Below are positions 30,184-42,100 of a DNA stretch of 64,000 nt, piece after piece. The notes below the pieces were generated by a model, which was not told where the DNA came from, did no database searches, and was given only the letters and a program-made list of their open reading frames with translations. Every line of letters begins with the position of its first letter. The stretch's first letter is position 1. The position numbers were made by a program, and so were the translations under genes. Source of the DNA: Amyelois transitella (Eukaryota; Arthropoda; Insecta; Lepidoptera; Pyralidae); the NCBI RefSeq assembly GCF_032362555.1, contig NC_083518.1, positions 10,366,501 to 10,430,500 of the forward strand. The letters run 5' to 3'.

Positions 30184-31935
30184 ATGAGACTGTACGCGTT
30201 CCTCACACTCGCGACCTGCGCCCTGCACGCGCGGGCCGCGGCCGTCCCCAAACTAGACGTGTCCGACCTCCAGAAAAAACTCGCTGCCGTCGCACAAGAA
30301 GCCGCCAAGAAGGAAGTCCTCCCAATAGATAACAACCCCCACCCCAATCAAGAACTAACTGAACAGGAAATCGCCGTCAATGAAGTTCAGAACAGTATCA
30401 AACACGCCAAAATCCCTGGCATTCCCGTCACTGTCGTCATAGAAAAAGACAAGGTGAACGATGAGAAGCTTGATGATATCGAACTAGATGATGGCGCTGA
30501 TATCAAAAGGGTCGAAATAGACCTCAAGAACCCAGGCGCGCCGCAACGTCAAGAACATGAAACTCAGAATCCGGAACATTTTGAGGAACCCGGAAACAAT
30601 ATGAAACAAACGGTTGTAGATGCACAGAATAATGTGCAGCAGGGGCTGCAAGGCGTCTCCCAAGGAATCCAGGATTGGATCGCGAATAATGAGCAAGTAA
30701 CTAATATTCAGCAAAGCTTGCAGTCACTTCAAGATAACTTCAAGGAACAGCTTTCTAAGCTGAACCAGACTGTCCAGTCATTCTTGCCGCAGGCTAGCAA
30801 CCCTGCTAATCCATCAGAGAAGAAAGCGTTTGAAAATATCGACTCCACCCTCAGGACCCTGGAGGATACTTTCCAGAGAACAGTTGAAAAAATGGCTGAC
30901 GGAGTGAGGGCTTATGCTCTGTTCGCGCCGTCCCTGAGACAAGCAACCGAAGGTAGTGGAAGCGGATCTACTACAACTGGGGGGTCAGCGAGCGGTGGCT
31001 CATCTTCCAACAACAATTTTTTCCTCCAGTACCTACAAGCCCTACAGACCACGATTTCCCAGGGTTTCGCTAACGTCACCTCGACCATTCAGAATTCATT
31101 AACTGCCAATGGATCAGGTAACGGAAGCAACAATACATTTGCTGGTCCAGGGAGCTTCATCTCGGGCATCGGCAGTGGCATTCAGAACATTTTTGCCCAA
31201 TCAACTACTCCAGCCGATTCTCAGTCCGACGAATCAGGCTCCACAACTGCAAGGCCAGGCTGGCCTATCTGGCAAGGCATCCAGAGCTCGCTGCAGAATA
31301 TTTTGAGTCCTGGACAGAACCAAGCCAGTCAGAACAGCACTCAAGCGGGCGGGGCCGGACCTATCGCCCAAGCTATTCAGAACAATCCTATAGTTCAAGC
31401 TGTTGGTAACTTTATTCAAGGAGCGGGAGGGCAGCAGCCAGTCACCCAGGCTCCAGCGCAGCCTGAGAGCCAAGCTGACTCGCAGCCTGCCCAATCCGCT
31501 GACCCACAGCCTTCATCACAAGAAGGCAGCAACGCTGTTCCAAGTGAACCTAAACCTAGTTCAGAAGAGAATGCGCCACAGGAAGGCCCCATCAAGAAGA
31601 TCATCCAAAACAACCCTATAATGAAGGGTATCTCCGGAGCTGTTCAGAAGATCCAGTCTATTGGCAACCCAGAGAAGCCAAGAGACACTTTAGAGGGAGA
31701 GCAACCGGACAACGAAAAGGGACTTTTCCTGTACGACAAATATGGATATGGTCACGGAGGTCACGGGGGTCATGGTCCAAATACAGGTGAATATACTTCA
31801 CGTTCACATAATACTAATATATTAAATAGCCAAAATACAGGTGAAATTACTGCTCGTTCACAAATAAAAAAAAGAATTTATTCTTTCTTGACAGTATTAT
31901 CTTTGACTTTCTTGGGGTTACTAAGTAAGTTGTAA
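30184..31935 (+). CDS. Alternative unspliced isoform with hydrophobic C-terminus (583 aa)
   Basis: If the donor at 31786 is not used, the frame continues 50 codons. It passes a second copy of the donor (CAG|GTGAAA, exon base 31840) and ends in a hydrophobic tail (IYSFLTVLSLTFLGLLSKL) before TAA at 31933-31935. A short hydrophobic run at the extreme C-terminus behind a polar, Ser/Asn-rich stretch looks like a GPI-anchor signal or tail anchor. The unspliced form could therefore be membrane-bound and the spliced form free. It could also be intron sequence that is merely open; transcript data decide. Confidence 0.45.
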   Translation: MRLYAFLTLATCALHARAAAVPKLDVSDLQKKLAAVAQEAAKKEVLPIDNNPHPNQELTEQEIAVNEVQNSIKHAKIPGIPVTVVIEKDKVNDEKLDDIELDDGADIKRVEIDLKNPGAPQRQEHETQNPEHFEEPGNNMKQTVVDAQNNVQQGLQGVSQGIQDWIANNEQVTNIQQSLQSLQDNFKEQLSKLNQTVQSFLPQASNPANPSEKKAFENIDSTLRTLEDTFQRTVEKMADGVRAYALFAPSLRQATEGSGSGSTTTGGSASGGSSSNNNFFLQYLQALQTTISQGFANVTSTIQNSLTANGSGNGSNNTFAGPGSFISGIGSGIQNIFAQSTTPADSQSDESGSTTARPGWPIWQGIQSSLQNILSPGQNQASQNSTQAGGAGPIAQAIQNNPIVQAVGNFIQGAGGQQPVTQAPAQPESQADSQPAQSADPQPSSQEGSNAVPSEPKPSSEENAPQEGPIKKIIQNNPIMKGISGAVQKIQSIGNPEKPRDTLEGEQPDNEKGLFLYDKYGYGHGGHGGHGPNTGEYTSRSHNTNILNSQNTGEITARSQIKKRIYSFLTVLSLTFLGLLSKL

Positions 31936-34920
31936 AAGTAAGCAAATCTGAACAGGAAAGACTGATTTCTTAAATTCGCGGGGTAAAAAGCGTTAGGTAA
32001 TACTCAATATAATAAAAATACGGTCGAATTGAGACACTTCTCCTATTCTGAAGTTGGTTGAAATCTCACTTTTTTGATTTGAAAATTACTGGTGGTTAAA
32101 ATTATAATTTAATCAGTAATTTTCTTTTATTTTTTTACTGATATTGTTATAGGAGTTCACCTACAGACCTATATTAAATGTTTTTACTCGTAATAAGTTA
32201 ATTTATTTAGTAAATGTTTTATATGAATAACTAACCTTTCTTTTATACCTAAGTTTTATTCCTTCTTATGTTATTTTTATTATCAACCTACCCATTCAAT
32301 TTATTTGATAACGAAATGGAAAAAGATTTGAATATAGAGCGGCAAATAATTAATTTATTTCAGTTAGGTATATGATTTAGAGTAGGTATTTTCTTACCTA
32401 AATAAAACCACAGGTACACGTGCGAAACGAAAATCCAATCTGAGTAAAATTCGGTACCTAGCTCTCCGACTTAGCTAACTACCTGACCTAGGCAATTAAG
32501 CAAAAAGCACGATTACGACTACTTTAGATTTACATACCCCCAATTCCAAGTCGTAGTCATAGTCAACGGCTCCTCTCCGGGGCGTAACCAGGACAAACAC
32601 CAGAATGCAATGATGACCCTATAATCTATACTTACCTTTACAGACTTATCCCAGACCCCGTAGCAAGCGCGACGCAGTTTTCATGGCGCGAAAAACTATC
32701 GCCGTCCCGTTTCACGTAATAATAAAAAGCGAAACAGCGATAGATTTTCGCGCGATAAGAACGGCGTCGCGCGGCCTGTTACGGGGGTCAAAGTATAATG
32801 GCCGACGTTTACCCATGATTTCCCTTCGTTTTACCACGGATTTTTACCAGAAGTCCCATCGTTCTGACTTTAAACTCTTGACTAATAACTATAACTGACA
32901 TGACAATTCCCGTTTTCTCCCAAAACAGTGAACGCATGGAGCAATTTCGTGAATAGTCTAATAGGTACCATCGCGGCTGCTGTTGACGGCTCCACCACCT
33001 CCATATCGACAGCCGTGAATAGCGCCATTAATACCCTCGGCTCAAATATCCAGGTATCAGTCAGGCTTGTGTGTTTGTCTCTTAACATTTTTTGTCAGAA
33101 GCTTAATAATACGTTTGCTCCAACATTCAGGTACCTCAGATTTGTGTGTTTTTCTAATAACATTTTTGTCAAAAACTTAATAGTACTCTTGGCTTCAACA
33201 TTAAAGTACCCTTGTGATTTTGTTAGTTAACATTTTTGACAGAAACTTTTTAATCTTGGTGCTGTGTTATAGAAACTGACTTTCACTAATTGCTGCTTTA
33301 GTTTACAAGGTCTATCGACCGTGGACACCCTAGTGTTTGTGATAAAATCGAACTTCAACTTACAAATTTAGCATCAATAGTTTGTGTGTTCATGTCCTAC
33401 CATAGTGCAAAGCTTTGAACCGTTGCAAGTTTCCCCTAACTTCTAAACCAGATTTCTAACTGTAGACAGCTGACCTACTCACTTTTACTTAGTGAATAGG
33501 AAATATTTGTTTGTGTTGACTTATTGTGTAGGCTACAAGACGGCAATGCCGTGTGATTTCCGGCACCAATAGAAAAAGATAAGGACCACTCCATCTCTTT
33601 CCCATGGAAACATGGGATTCTTCTATTAAGCGCGATGGGCTAGCAACTAGCACTATTTTAATCTCAATTCTATCATTAAGCCAAACTTGAGCGTGGTCTT
33701 TCAGTCTTTTAGGACTCTGGCTCTGTCTACCCCGCAAGGGATATAGATGTGATTTTATGTACGAATGTTTGTACAAGGCTAGACAGGGTAGTTAGGTTTC
33801 AATTCAAAATGGAAAAAAAATATCGAATTAAGTAATTATATGTATTTTGTGTATATATTTTATGGCAGTTATTTTTCATTACTGAATACAAAGTATTACT
33901 AACATTTACGCTTCGCTACTCTTCTTATATCGTCAATGATGTCTTAACTAATTATTTATGTGTGCTATGTAATATTATGTGTGTTTATCTGTGGTGTGTA
34001 TGTTGTATTTATGTTGATTTTATTAATTTATTTTATTCAGTATTATTTATTTTAGTTGAAATACATATTTACTTAATAATTTATGTCGTTAGAAGCAAGC
34101 ATTATCACTAACAGTCTCAAACAACTCAGTTTTTCAAGACTGTTGGCTCTGTCTACTCTGTAAGGGATATAGACGTGACTTTTTGTATGTAGACGCACTA
34201 ATAACTAGTTCCTAGTGCATTAAAAGAATCCCAAAGCGATTGATGTCAAGCCGACAGCCGAAACTTTGTCAAATTATATTAATGTAGCATGAAAAATATT
34301 ACTTCTGTGTGCGGGATACCATACTAATAAAAAAAGAGTAATGTCCCCTGTCTGTCAGTTATAATTGGTGATTTCGTATTTCAAATGCTGTAATAGATAA
34401 GTACACTATATCAGGTTGTATAGTTCATTTGAGCGTAGCATACATACATACCGCTCGCACGCGGGCCCATTCAACCGATAACTACATGCAATCGGTTTTG
34501 GTGACCCAGATTTATATCTATGCATAAAATTTCAAATAATTACCCTTTTAATAACTTAAGTGAGACGAGGTCAAGAATTTACTTGAAGAAAATTGTTAAC
34601 CATTTATTTCTCTTCCAGTAGAAAATTCGACAACATTTTTTTTTGCGATTGTAAAATTTACCACCAGAATTTGCTAATTGTATTTTTCAAGGCGCACATA
34701 CCGCAACCAATTCATTAATTTATTCACAGGAGATAATAACGACAGCAGTAGCAGCGGGGAAGTAGCTAAGAGCGAACCTGCAAACGTTGAACCTGCCAAG
34801 TCCGAACCCAACAAACCCGAACCAGCCAAGGTTGACCCGGCAGTCCAATCAGAGGCACCGAAGGAGTCTGACAAAGAAAGCATAGAGAATCCGCCACAGC
34901 CAACTTTCAAGACTGAATAA
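30184..34920 (+). CDS. Secreted Gln/Asn/Ser-rich protein, spliced isoform
   Basis: The signal peptide is clear (MRLYAFLTLATCALHARAAA, then VPKLD). Exon 1 runs 30184-31786 and ends HGGHGGHGPNT + 1 nt at donor CAG|GTGAAT. The exon at 34730-34917 plus stop (to 34920) joins in phase to give T-GDNNDSSSSGEVAKSEP..., with EPAK-like repeats ending QPTFKTE. The mature body has amphipathic Gln-rich helices (NNVQQGLQGVSQGIQDW, IQQSLQSLQDNFKEQLSKL), several N-glycosylation sites (NQT, NVT, NGS, NNT, NST), GSGSGS linkers and repeats of the type IQNNPIxxxx. No catalytic motif is visible; the helical part faintly recalls exchangeable apolipoprotein-like proteins, but I do not assign it. AATAAA at 34985-34990 would end the transcript. 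Confidence 0.75.
32686..32753. repeat. 17-bp inverted repeat
   Basis: Arms 32686-32702 and 32737-32753 (GCGCGAAAAACTATCGC against its complement) differ at one position, with a 34-base loop. They sit in a CpG-rich island within the intron of the secreted-protein gene. Confidence 0.6.
32929..33053 (+). CDS. Alternative internal exon of the secreted-protein gene
   Basis: After the acceptor CAAAACAG the frame reads V-NAWSNFVNSLIGTIAAAVDGSTTSIS...SNIQ and ends at CAG|GTATCA. The entry phase matches the exon-1 donor (1 nt carried). The peptide resembles the IQNN/helix repeats of exon 1, so it is probably coding. It leaves in phase 0, which does not fit the exon at 34730 (needs phase 1; reading on would hit a stop after about 11 codons). 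Either a further exon is missing or this belongs to another isoform. Confidence 0.5.
33029..33260 (+). repeat. Degenerate ~74-bp tandem repeat spanning an exon-intron border
   Basis: Units start at about 33028, 33103, 33177 and 33250 (each with TTAAT), so the period is 75, 74 and 73. Each contains a '...caa(a/c)att(a/c)a..gta' piece and a 'ttgtgtgttt...taacatttttgtcagaa' piece. The first unit includes the last 26 bases of the alternative exon and its donor. The second keeps CAG|GTACCT; the third has lost it. Confidence 0.7.
33546..33776 (+). repeat. SINE-A copy in the secreted-protein gene intron
   Basis: Missing about 20 bases around 'gtcgtaaaaggcg'. Confidence 0.65.
34130..34190 (+). repeat. 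SINE-A 3' end
   Basis: 'ttttcaagactgttggctctgtctactctgtaagggatatagacgtgac'. Confidence 0.55.
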
Positions 34921-35661
34921 GTTTTTGTCTAGTGTGATAAAGTTAGGTTATTTAATTTATTTATTGTAAGATTATGTACTTGTAAATAAAAAGAACAACG
35001 AGATTATGGAAACAAATAAAATCTTGGTAAAATAAACCTTTTTTTCTTCTAAACTTCAATTAAATAAGAAAATTAATTTAATAAGATTCCGAAGAATTAT
35101 CAAAAAGGAGCAATGTCCCTTTTTAAATTCTAGAAAGGTATATTTGTACTCATTTCATCAAAATTGGTTCAGTGAATTAACCTGGGACTTGGAATAATAA
35201 TTGGCGCAGGAAGATTAGGATGGCAGGGTGTTGTTCTGGTTGTGACGTTTAGGTAACGTCGCAGGTAAGAGATATGAAAGATAATTTAAAAAGCTATAGA
35301 ATAACTACAACCTTCATTAGGACTAGTTTCACAATCATTAAGAGGGCGTAAAAATAGCTTAATCCGAGATCCACCAAGTTGCCGCCTGAGGATAGCGAGC
35401 TACTTAACTCGGTGAGCGCTTAATTAAATCAAAGACCACGACCCGGGGCGCTTGTGCGATATAGTGACCCCGGGCGGTCATTCTCGACATTGGAAAAAAT
35501 TACTTCATGACGGAGTTAGATTGCCACAAGAAAGATAGGAACAAAGATGTTAGTTTTGAAAAATCCTTCAAGTAATGTTTTTATGTCTGTGGAAAAAAGT
35601 GTATATATATTTTTTTTAAATTAATAAATGCTTTATGAACCTGAGTTCTGTTTTAGTTATG

Positions 35662-35711
35662 CTTAGGTGTCAATGTCAAATGATAATTTTTATTCGACAT
35701 TGACACCTAAG
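35662..35711. repeat. Perfect 16-bp inverted repeat
   Basis: CTTAGGTGTCAATGTC (35662-35677) and its exact complement (35696-35711) are separated by 18 bases. Confidence 0.75.
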
Positions 35712-35879
35712 TTACATATTGGGGAAGAAGATCAATGCAAAAATATCGATATCGATGAAGCAAATTGTTTACATTGTACATTTCACATTGCTTACAATGT
35801 GCAGTTTTCCACGCGATGTTGTACCTTACCCTAAGAGCATCAGTTAGTATTAAAACTAACGTACATAACTTCGAAAATA

Positions 35880-35990
35880 GCCATTGGTAAATTGGACTGA
35901 GGTCGGATTTGAACCTGTGCCTTTTTGCGCATCACGCATTTTTAACCGGGCAGCTTAGTGATTAGATCATCGAGGCTCTAAATTCTACTT
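35880..35990 (-). repeat. tRNA-like SINE piece
   Basis: The minus strand carries 'ggttcaaatcc' (B box) behind 'gcgtgatgcgcaaaaaggcaca'. Confidence 0.45.
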
Positions 35991-36118
35991 TATCTATCGA
36001 TAAGTCACATTAGTTAATATGAACATCCCTATCTCTACACGTGTTTACAAGTTTCTAGTTTAGGAGAATATAACATTTATTATTGATTTTTAAATAAATT
36101 ATTTGATTTTGAACCAAT

Positions 36119-39100
36119 ATGAATGGATTATCATTGAGAATAGTTCGTGGTGGTATTAAAAAATCTAAGAATCTAATTGGATTCCCTCCAGTACACGTAG
36201 GAAATTCTTCGTTGAATATACAAGGTATGTAAACATTACATTTTAAATATTATTTTTAAGCCTATATTTAATTAAAAGTCTTGTTTTTCTTATTACATAT
36301 TTTGCCTTTACTTCTATAATATTAAAACCGTATTTGTTTATCTTCAATGAACAGGAGAAAACCAAGTTTTTGAGTCATTTATCAATGCATCCAGTACTGA
36401 TGAGCAATTAACAATATTAAAGAAAATACTGCTTGAAAACGCAAACAATCTTAACGGACAATTATTTGACTTCTTGGCTATAGTATTCCTACTTGCCGAG
36501 GTTAAGCATCCTGTCAAATGTTTTATTACAAGGTAAGACGTTGTAGTTAATTATAGCTGATCCCGTGCAAGTGTAAATTAAACTTAAAAGACGTGGAATA
36601 TAATTAGGTATTACAGTTTTGGTCCAGAACACTACTAAAATTATGTGATTAATGTGCATTTTGATTGTTGTTATTGCAGAAAATCTTATTATAAAATTTC
36701 ATTTTATTTACAGGTACAGGAATTGGGCTGTTTTTGAGATTGTTTTTTCTATGCACAGCATCCAAAACGATATTAGACCTTTATTTTTTTATGATACTGT
36801 TTGTGCCTATATATCTATATAATTTTGTATTAATTTTTTCCAGGCATATCACAAAAACAGGTCACCTACAAAACCCTTTCTCTGCAGCCTTAGCCGACCT
36901 TATAAAGTCATGTAGTGTCCAAAAACCTACCTCGTATGTGGAATACCTGGATGTGGTCTCCAAATTATGCGCTTGCCTGGAGAACTTCCCTGCCGGAGCC
37001 ACAGCTTTGAGGATAGCTTGTGTTGAACTGGCTGGGTATTTAGTGCCATGTTTGGAGTGCTGTATGAATGCTCTGAAGTAAGTTGATATTATTTTTGGTT
37101 GCTATATTCCGGTCTCAATAAAAAAATAAAGGATGTTGTCAGCCTTCTGGGCACATTGCCGCTGTCTAATTATTTACAGAGACTACACAATTTACAAATT
37201 TAACAGGAGTTTCTTCATTTCTTTTTTATAATTAGGAATATTGGTCATGTTCGATATACTATTATAGATAGTAATGTTGTATACCATGACTTCATAATGG
37301 TTAACACATCTAGTCAAGTGATTTTTGTAACACATTATCCTACTGCCAGTACATTATTGTGATACACTTTAGGAAAAACTGTAAAACCTTAGGTTTAGCA
37401 TTTAGCTTAGTAATTTAAATATATGTCTAGATGTGTTGTATTAAAAAGTTGACAAAGGTTTGATAATAGAGACCCTGGGTTCCTTTCCAGAGAAGTGATT
37501 CTATGAACAGAGTTAACGCCGGAAGAAGAAGATCAAATTTGGACTGAACTTATTCGTGTGACAAAGATGTTTTATTCAAAAATCATAATATTATGTTTAA
37601 AAAATTTCGTTTTTTTTTTTATAAACAAATATATTTATATTAACAAATGCATTTTCTGTTACTTTCAGTGAACAAACACGTTTATCCCCGACTGAGAAGA
37701 ACGAAGTATTCAATCTCGCTCATCTGGCACTAAGATTACTCTTGCACATAGTACAGAAAGGAGGGAACGATGGTAAACTAGACTTTATATACAATGACAC
37801 AAAGTCGTTTATAAAACAGCTAATTTTTCACGAAGATGTTCCTATGGATACTAAGTCTTTGTCTGGGATCTTGTTTTTGACCTTGTATATTGTGGAACGT
37901 GGGCCAGACTCTTGGGTTGATGTAAGTATTCCTTCTGCTTCTATTATAAATAAGACGTAATCCACTGAATAAGTAGTCAAATATAATAACAGATGCTGAC
38001 CAATCAATTCTCTGGTATATCTTAATTCCGTTATTCATACTCGTACAGACAAGTGTGGTCTTTCGGTCTTTTCAAGACTGTCGACTCTGTCTATCTTGTG
38101 TGGTGTTTAGGCGTGATGATATGTATTAGTGTGAATCCGCAACAGTCTCAAACTCTGAGTCTAGTGGTTTTAGTATTGGTGTGTAGGTTATTTATGTGGT
38201 CTCGGTCAGATTATTTCGTGCAGGAATGGATGTACAATTTATTTACAGATATTTAAAGAACATTCAGAGTTCACCAACCTCCTCAACAATGCCGCGGGCG
38301 CTCTGTCGCTATACTCGGCCGTGGTGACCGTCATCGAGGAGGAACGTCTCCTCAAGTACACCGTGTGCGGGAAACCAGCTGTCCTGGTGCTCACTGAGAG
38401 GCTGACAGACATCGGGGAGAGGTAGCTATGACCAGATATTTTGAAAACATGAGGACTCAATGGGCTAATAGTATATAAATTACACTGATTGAGTTAGCCT
38501 CGAGGTAAGTTCGAGACTTGTGTTACGAGATACTAACTAAACGATACTATATTTTATAATAAATACTTATAATAGATAAACATCCAAAAAAATTCAAATT
38601 CAAAATTCAAAAATTCAAAATTTCAAAATTTCAAAATCTTTTATTCATAATTATAGGATACTTCATATCGCTTAATAATTGTCAAAACGTATGGTTTAAC
38701 AACATTGGTTGCCGTCAAATAAATTACTTAAAACTAAGTTTACTGCCGCTTCCAAGGCGTCAGTGCAGAAGAAGCGATAACAAACTGCACTGCAGCATCT
38801 TCTTCATCCAAGACCCAGGTCAATCAGAGAAAGTTCTTTTCCCTGGCCGGGATTCGAACCCGGGTTCTCCGGTGTCACAGACAAGCGTACTACCGCTGCG
38901 CCACAGAGACCGTCAATCATGTGATTGATCCTCTGCTGATCGTGTGTGGCGCTAGTGAAGTCGCAGTACTCCCCCCCCCCCCCCCCAAGACTGGAGGGCT
39001 GATGTCTTGTTCAGCAATCTGTGCGTGAGCTGCAAGTGCCAGGTTGTGGTCTACCAGTGAGTGCGGATGTGGGTTGCTATCGATTACGATCATCGTCTAA

Positions 39101-42100
39101 TGGAAGAAGTTCCAAGTTTTTAGTTTAAGTTTAGTTTTAAGAGAAGCAGCCAGTATACACCATGTTTTTTCCTCGCTACGAGACTAGCACGGAAGCTTGA
39201 AAAAATAAGCAGTTTGAACATCATTAACCGTGTGGTTCCCAGCACCAATACAAAAAAGAATAGGACCACTCTATCTCTTTCCTATGGATGTCGTAAAAGG
39301 CGACTAAGGGATAGGCTTACAAACTTGGGATTCTTTTTTAGGCGATGGGCTAGCAACCTGTCACTATTTGAATCTCAACTCTATCTTAAAGCCAAATAGC
39401 TGAACGTGGCCTATCAGTCTTTACAAGACTGTTGGCTCCGTCTACCCAGCAAGGGATATAGTCGTGATTATATGTATGTATGTAACATCATTAACATCTC
39501 CCCAGGAACTCCCACGACGCCCCGTTCACCCTGGGCGTGACCCGAGCCCTGGTCGCGGTCAGCAAGGGGCGGCGCGGGGAGCCGGCCGGCGCGCTGCTGC
39601 GGCTGGCGTGGCCGCTGCTGCAGCACCACCTGGACAGCGTGCGGCACCTGGCGAGGACCATGCTGGAGAACGGCGTGCGGTACTGCGTGGACAGCCGGAG
39701 GGAAGGTAGCTGTGGTGATCTTAGCTCCATACCGAACTGACCCCTTATAGTGATCTTAGGTCCAGTTTAATAAAAGGTCAGGTCAAAAGTACCCGAAACC
39801 GAGCTTGCATGAGGAGGGTTATGAATGTGGATGAAGCGAAGGAAGTGTGCAGAGATCGTGGCAAGTGGAAAGAGGTAGTCTCTGCCTACCCCTCCGGGAA
39901 AGAGGCGTGATTTTATGTATGTATGTTATGTAGCTCCAAAGTTCTCCTTATAAATTTTGTTGAAGAGGAAGTTCTGATCAAGAACATTATTATTATTATG
40001 TTTCTTCGCTTTTTCTGTCACACATAATGGCCAAATGGTCAATCTGGAGAGAAGCTTAATGAACTTGGGATACTCATAAACGGTGAGCTAACAGCCTGTC
40101 CCTATATCTGAATCTCGAATTCTTCCACAAAGCTATCTTTCTTAATATGTGCTTTATATATATGATATCAACGTCCATAATGAGTAAACAGTCACAAACC
40201 TACTCGTAACAAACATTATTTCTGCTGTCGGTGCAACTCACCTTGTATCTCGGTCATTCACGCCGAGAAACAGCGAGAAACCTCTATGATGTAACTGTTT
40301 CAGGAAATCCAGAACCACTTAACAACTTGTTGGCAGCAGTGTCGTCCCTGGACAAACGCCAGAAAAGCTACTACGTGGCCCTCACTCTTTTGGTTCAATC
40401 CTTGGGCGCTGAGGAACTAACCCGCCGGTTTCTCGGGGTGGCAGACCAGCTCATAGCGGCTTTGGGACATCAAGCCGTTCAAGCTAGCGTAAGTATATCA
40501 TTATTCTTCCTCCTGGCTTTAATCCCGGATGCATCCTCACCTCTCTATGCCTTTGACCTTGGATACTGGATTTGGTGAATCAGGGTTTTACTAGAAGCTT
40601 CTATCATCTGACATCCGCAATGTGTATAACACGGTTACACATCCAGTTGCGCGAATGTGCAGGTTTCCCCACGATGTTCTCCCTCACCATAAGAGTAGCA
40701 TCATTATTCTCCAGCAATTTTTTTCAGTCATATTCTATAGAAATAAGTCGCTGGTGTGGGCAAGTCAAATAATAAACAAAAGTTCTCTTTTTTGATCTTC
40801 AGTTATTTTATTCACAGAGGTTTATACAGTGACTTAGTAGTAGTTATAATTAGATTTAAGTGATGTGACGTCAATAAGTGATACCTTGTATCCAATTTAA
40901 AAAAAAATCTATTCTGTTCAATTTGCTTAAATTTTTGGTTGCCTGGAAGAGATTGCAGAATGCGACAAAGCAGCCTTTTGTACATAACTTTAGGAGAAAT
41001 TTGTTGTTATAATTCGATGAGTGCCGTGTGGTTCCCGGCACCAATACAAAAAAGAATAGAACCACTCCATCTCTTTCCCATGGATGATGAAGGCGACTAA
41101 GGGATAGGCTTACAAACTTAGGATTCTTTTTAAGGCGATGGGCTAGCAACCTGTCACTATTTGAATCTCAATTCTATCATTAAGCCAAATAGCTGAACGT
41201 GGCTATTCAGTCTTTTCAAGACTGTTGGCTCTGTCAACCCCACAAGGGATATCGACGTGACCATATTATGTATGTATGTGTAATTCTATGAGCAATAAAG
41301 GGTATTCTATCTATCTTAATCCAGCTTTGATCATGGTTACACATTCAATAGCCAAAATTTACAAGTTTTGCTATGTATAGCAATTAATTTTAATGAAAGC
41401 ACATGTAATCTCGAATTCGGACCTTGTCATTAGAAAATCTAAATTTTTAACTTTTATTTACAGGCGACACTGGCCCTCGAAACTATAATGCAACAGCACA
41501 TAAAAGAAACCGACCCTGAAACTATTTACAAGTCCTGGATCCTGCCGATACTGCAGCGCGTGAGCGGCGGCGAGGCCGACTGCACCGTGCTCAACTTGTT
41601 GCACAACTTGTTGTCGCGAGCTGTAGCTGTGGACGGATTGTTGCAGCATATGTGAGTGTGTACGATAATAATTTCTATATTTATGTACAGCGCCATCTAT
41701 GAGATGGTGGCTGAACTAGTTATTATGTTTGCCGTACGCATTAATCGAGTATTTCGCGGTAGATTAGCGCAAAATTTATTTACAGCGCCATCTATGTGAT
41801 GGTGGCTGAAATAGTTACTACCGCACGAGTTTAAGGAGCCGGGAACCATACGTCACGTTTTTTCATATTACTAGCCGTCCCAGCAAACGCTGTTTTGCCA
41901 TATAAATAATTTTTAAGTAACTAAGGGGTATGAAAAATAGATGTTGGTCAATTCTCAGACCTACTCAATATGCTCACTTTCATTAGAATCGGTCAAGCCG
42001 TTTCGGAGGAGTACGGGAACGAACATTGTGACACGAGAATTTTATATATAAGACTTACTGTCTTGCAAACGTTGTTTTGCCATATAAATAATTTTTAAAG

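Larger units (their letters stand above)
34991..36118. other. Spacer upstream of the THADA-type gene
   Basis: Contains a perfect 16-bp inverted repeat (35662-35711) and a tRNA-like SINE piece (35880-35990, minus). The remainder, including the CpG-rich part 35370-35490, is unassigned. The THADA promoter must lie in the last few hundred bases; no TATA is evident, in keeping with a housekeeping gene. Confidence 0.35.

Noticed and set aside
32683-32898. 71-codon ORF starting MARKTIAVPFH in the secreted-protein intron
   Set aside because: Explained by a CpG-rich inverted-repeat segment; no acceptor or donor ties it to the gene.
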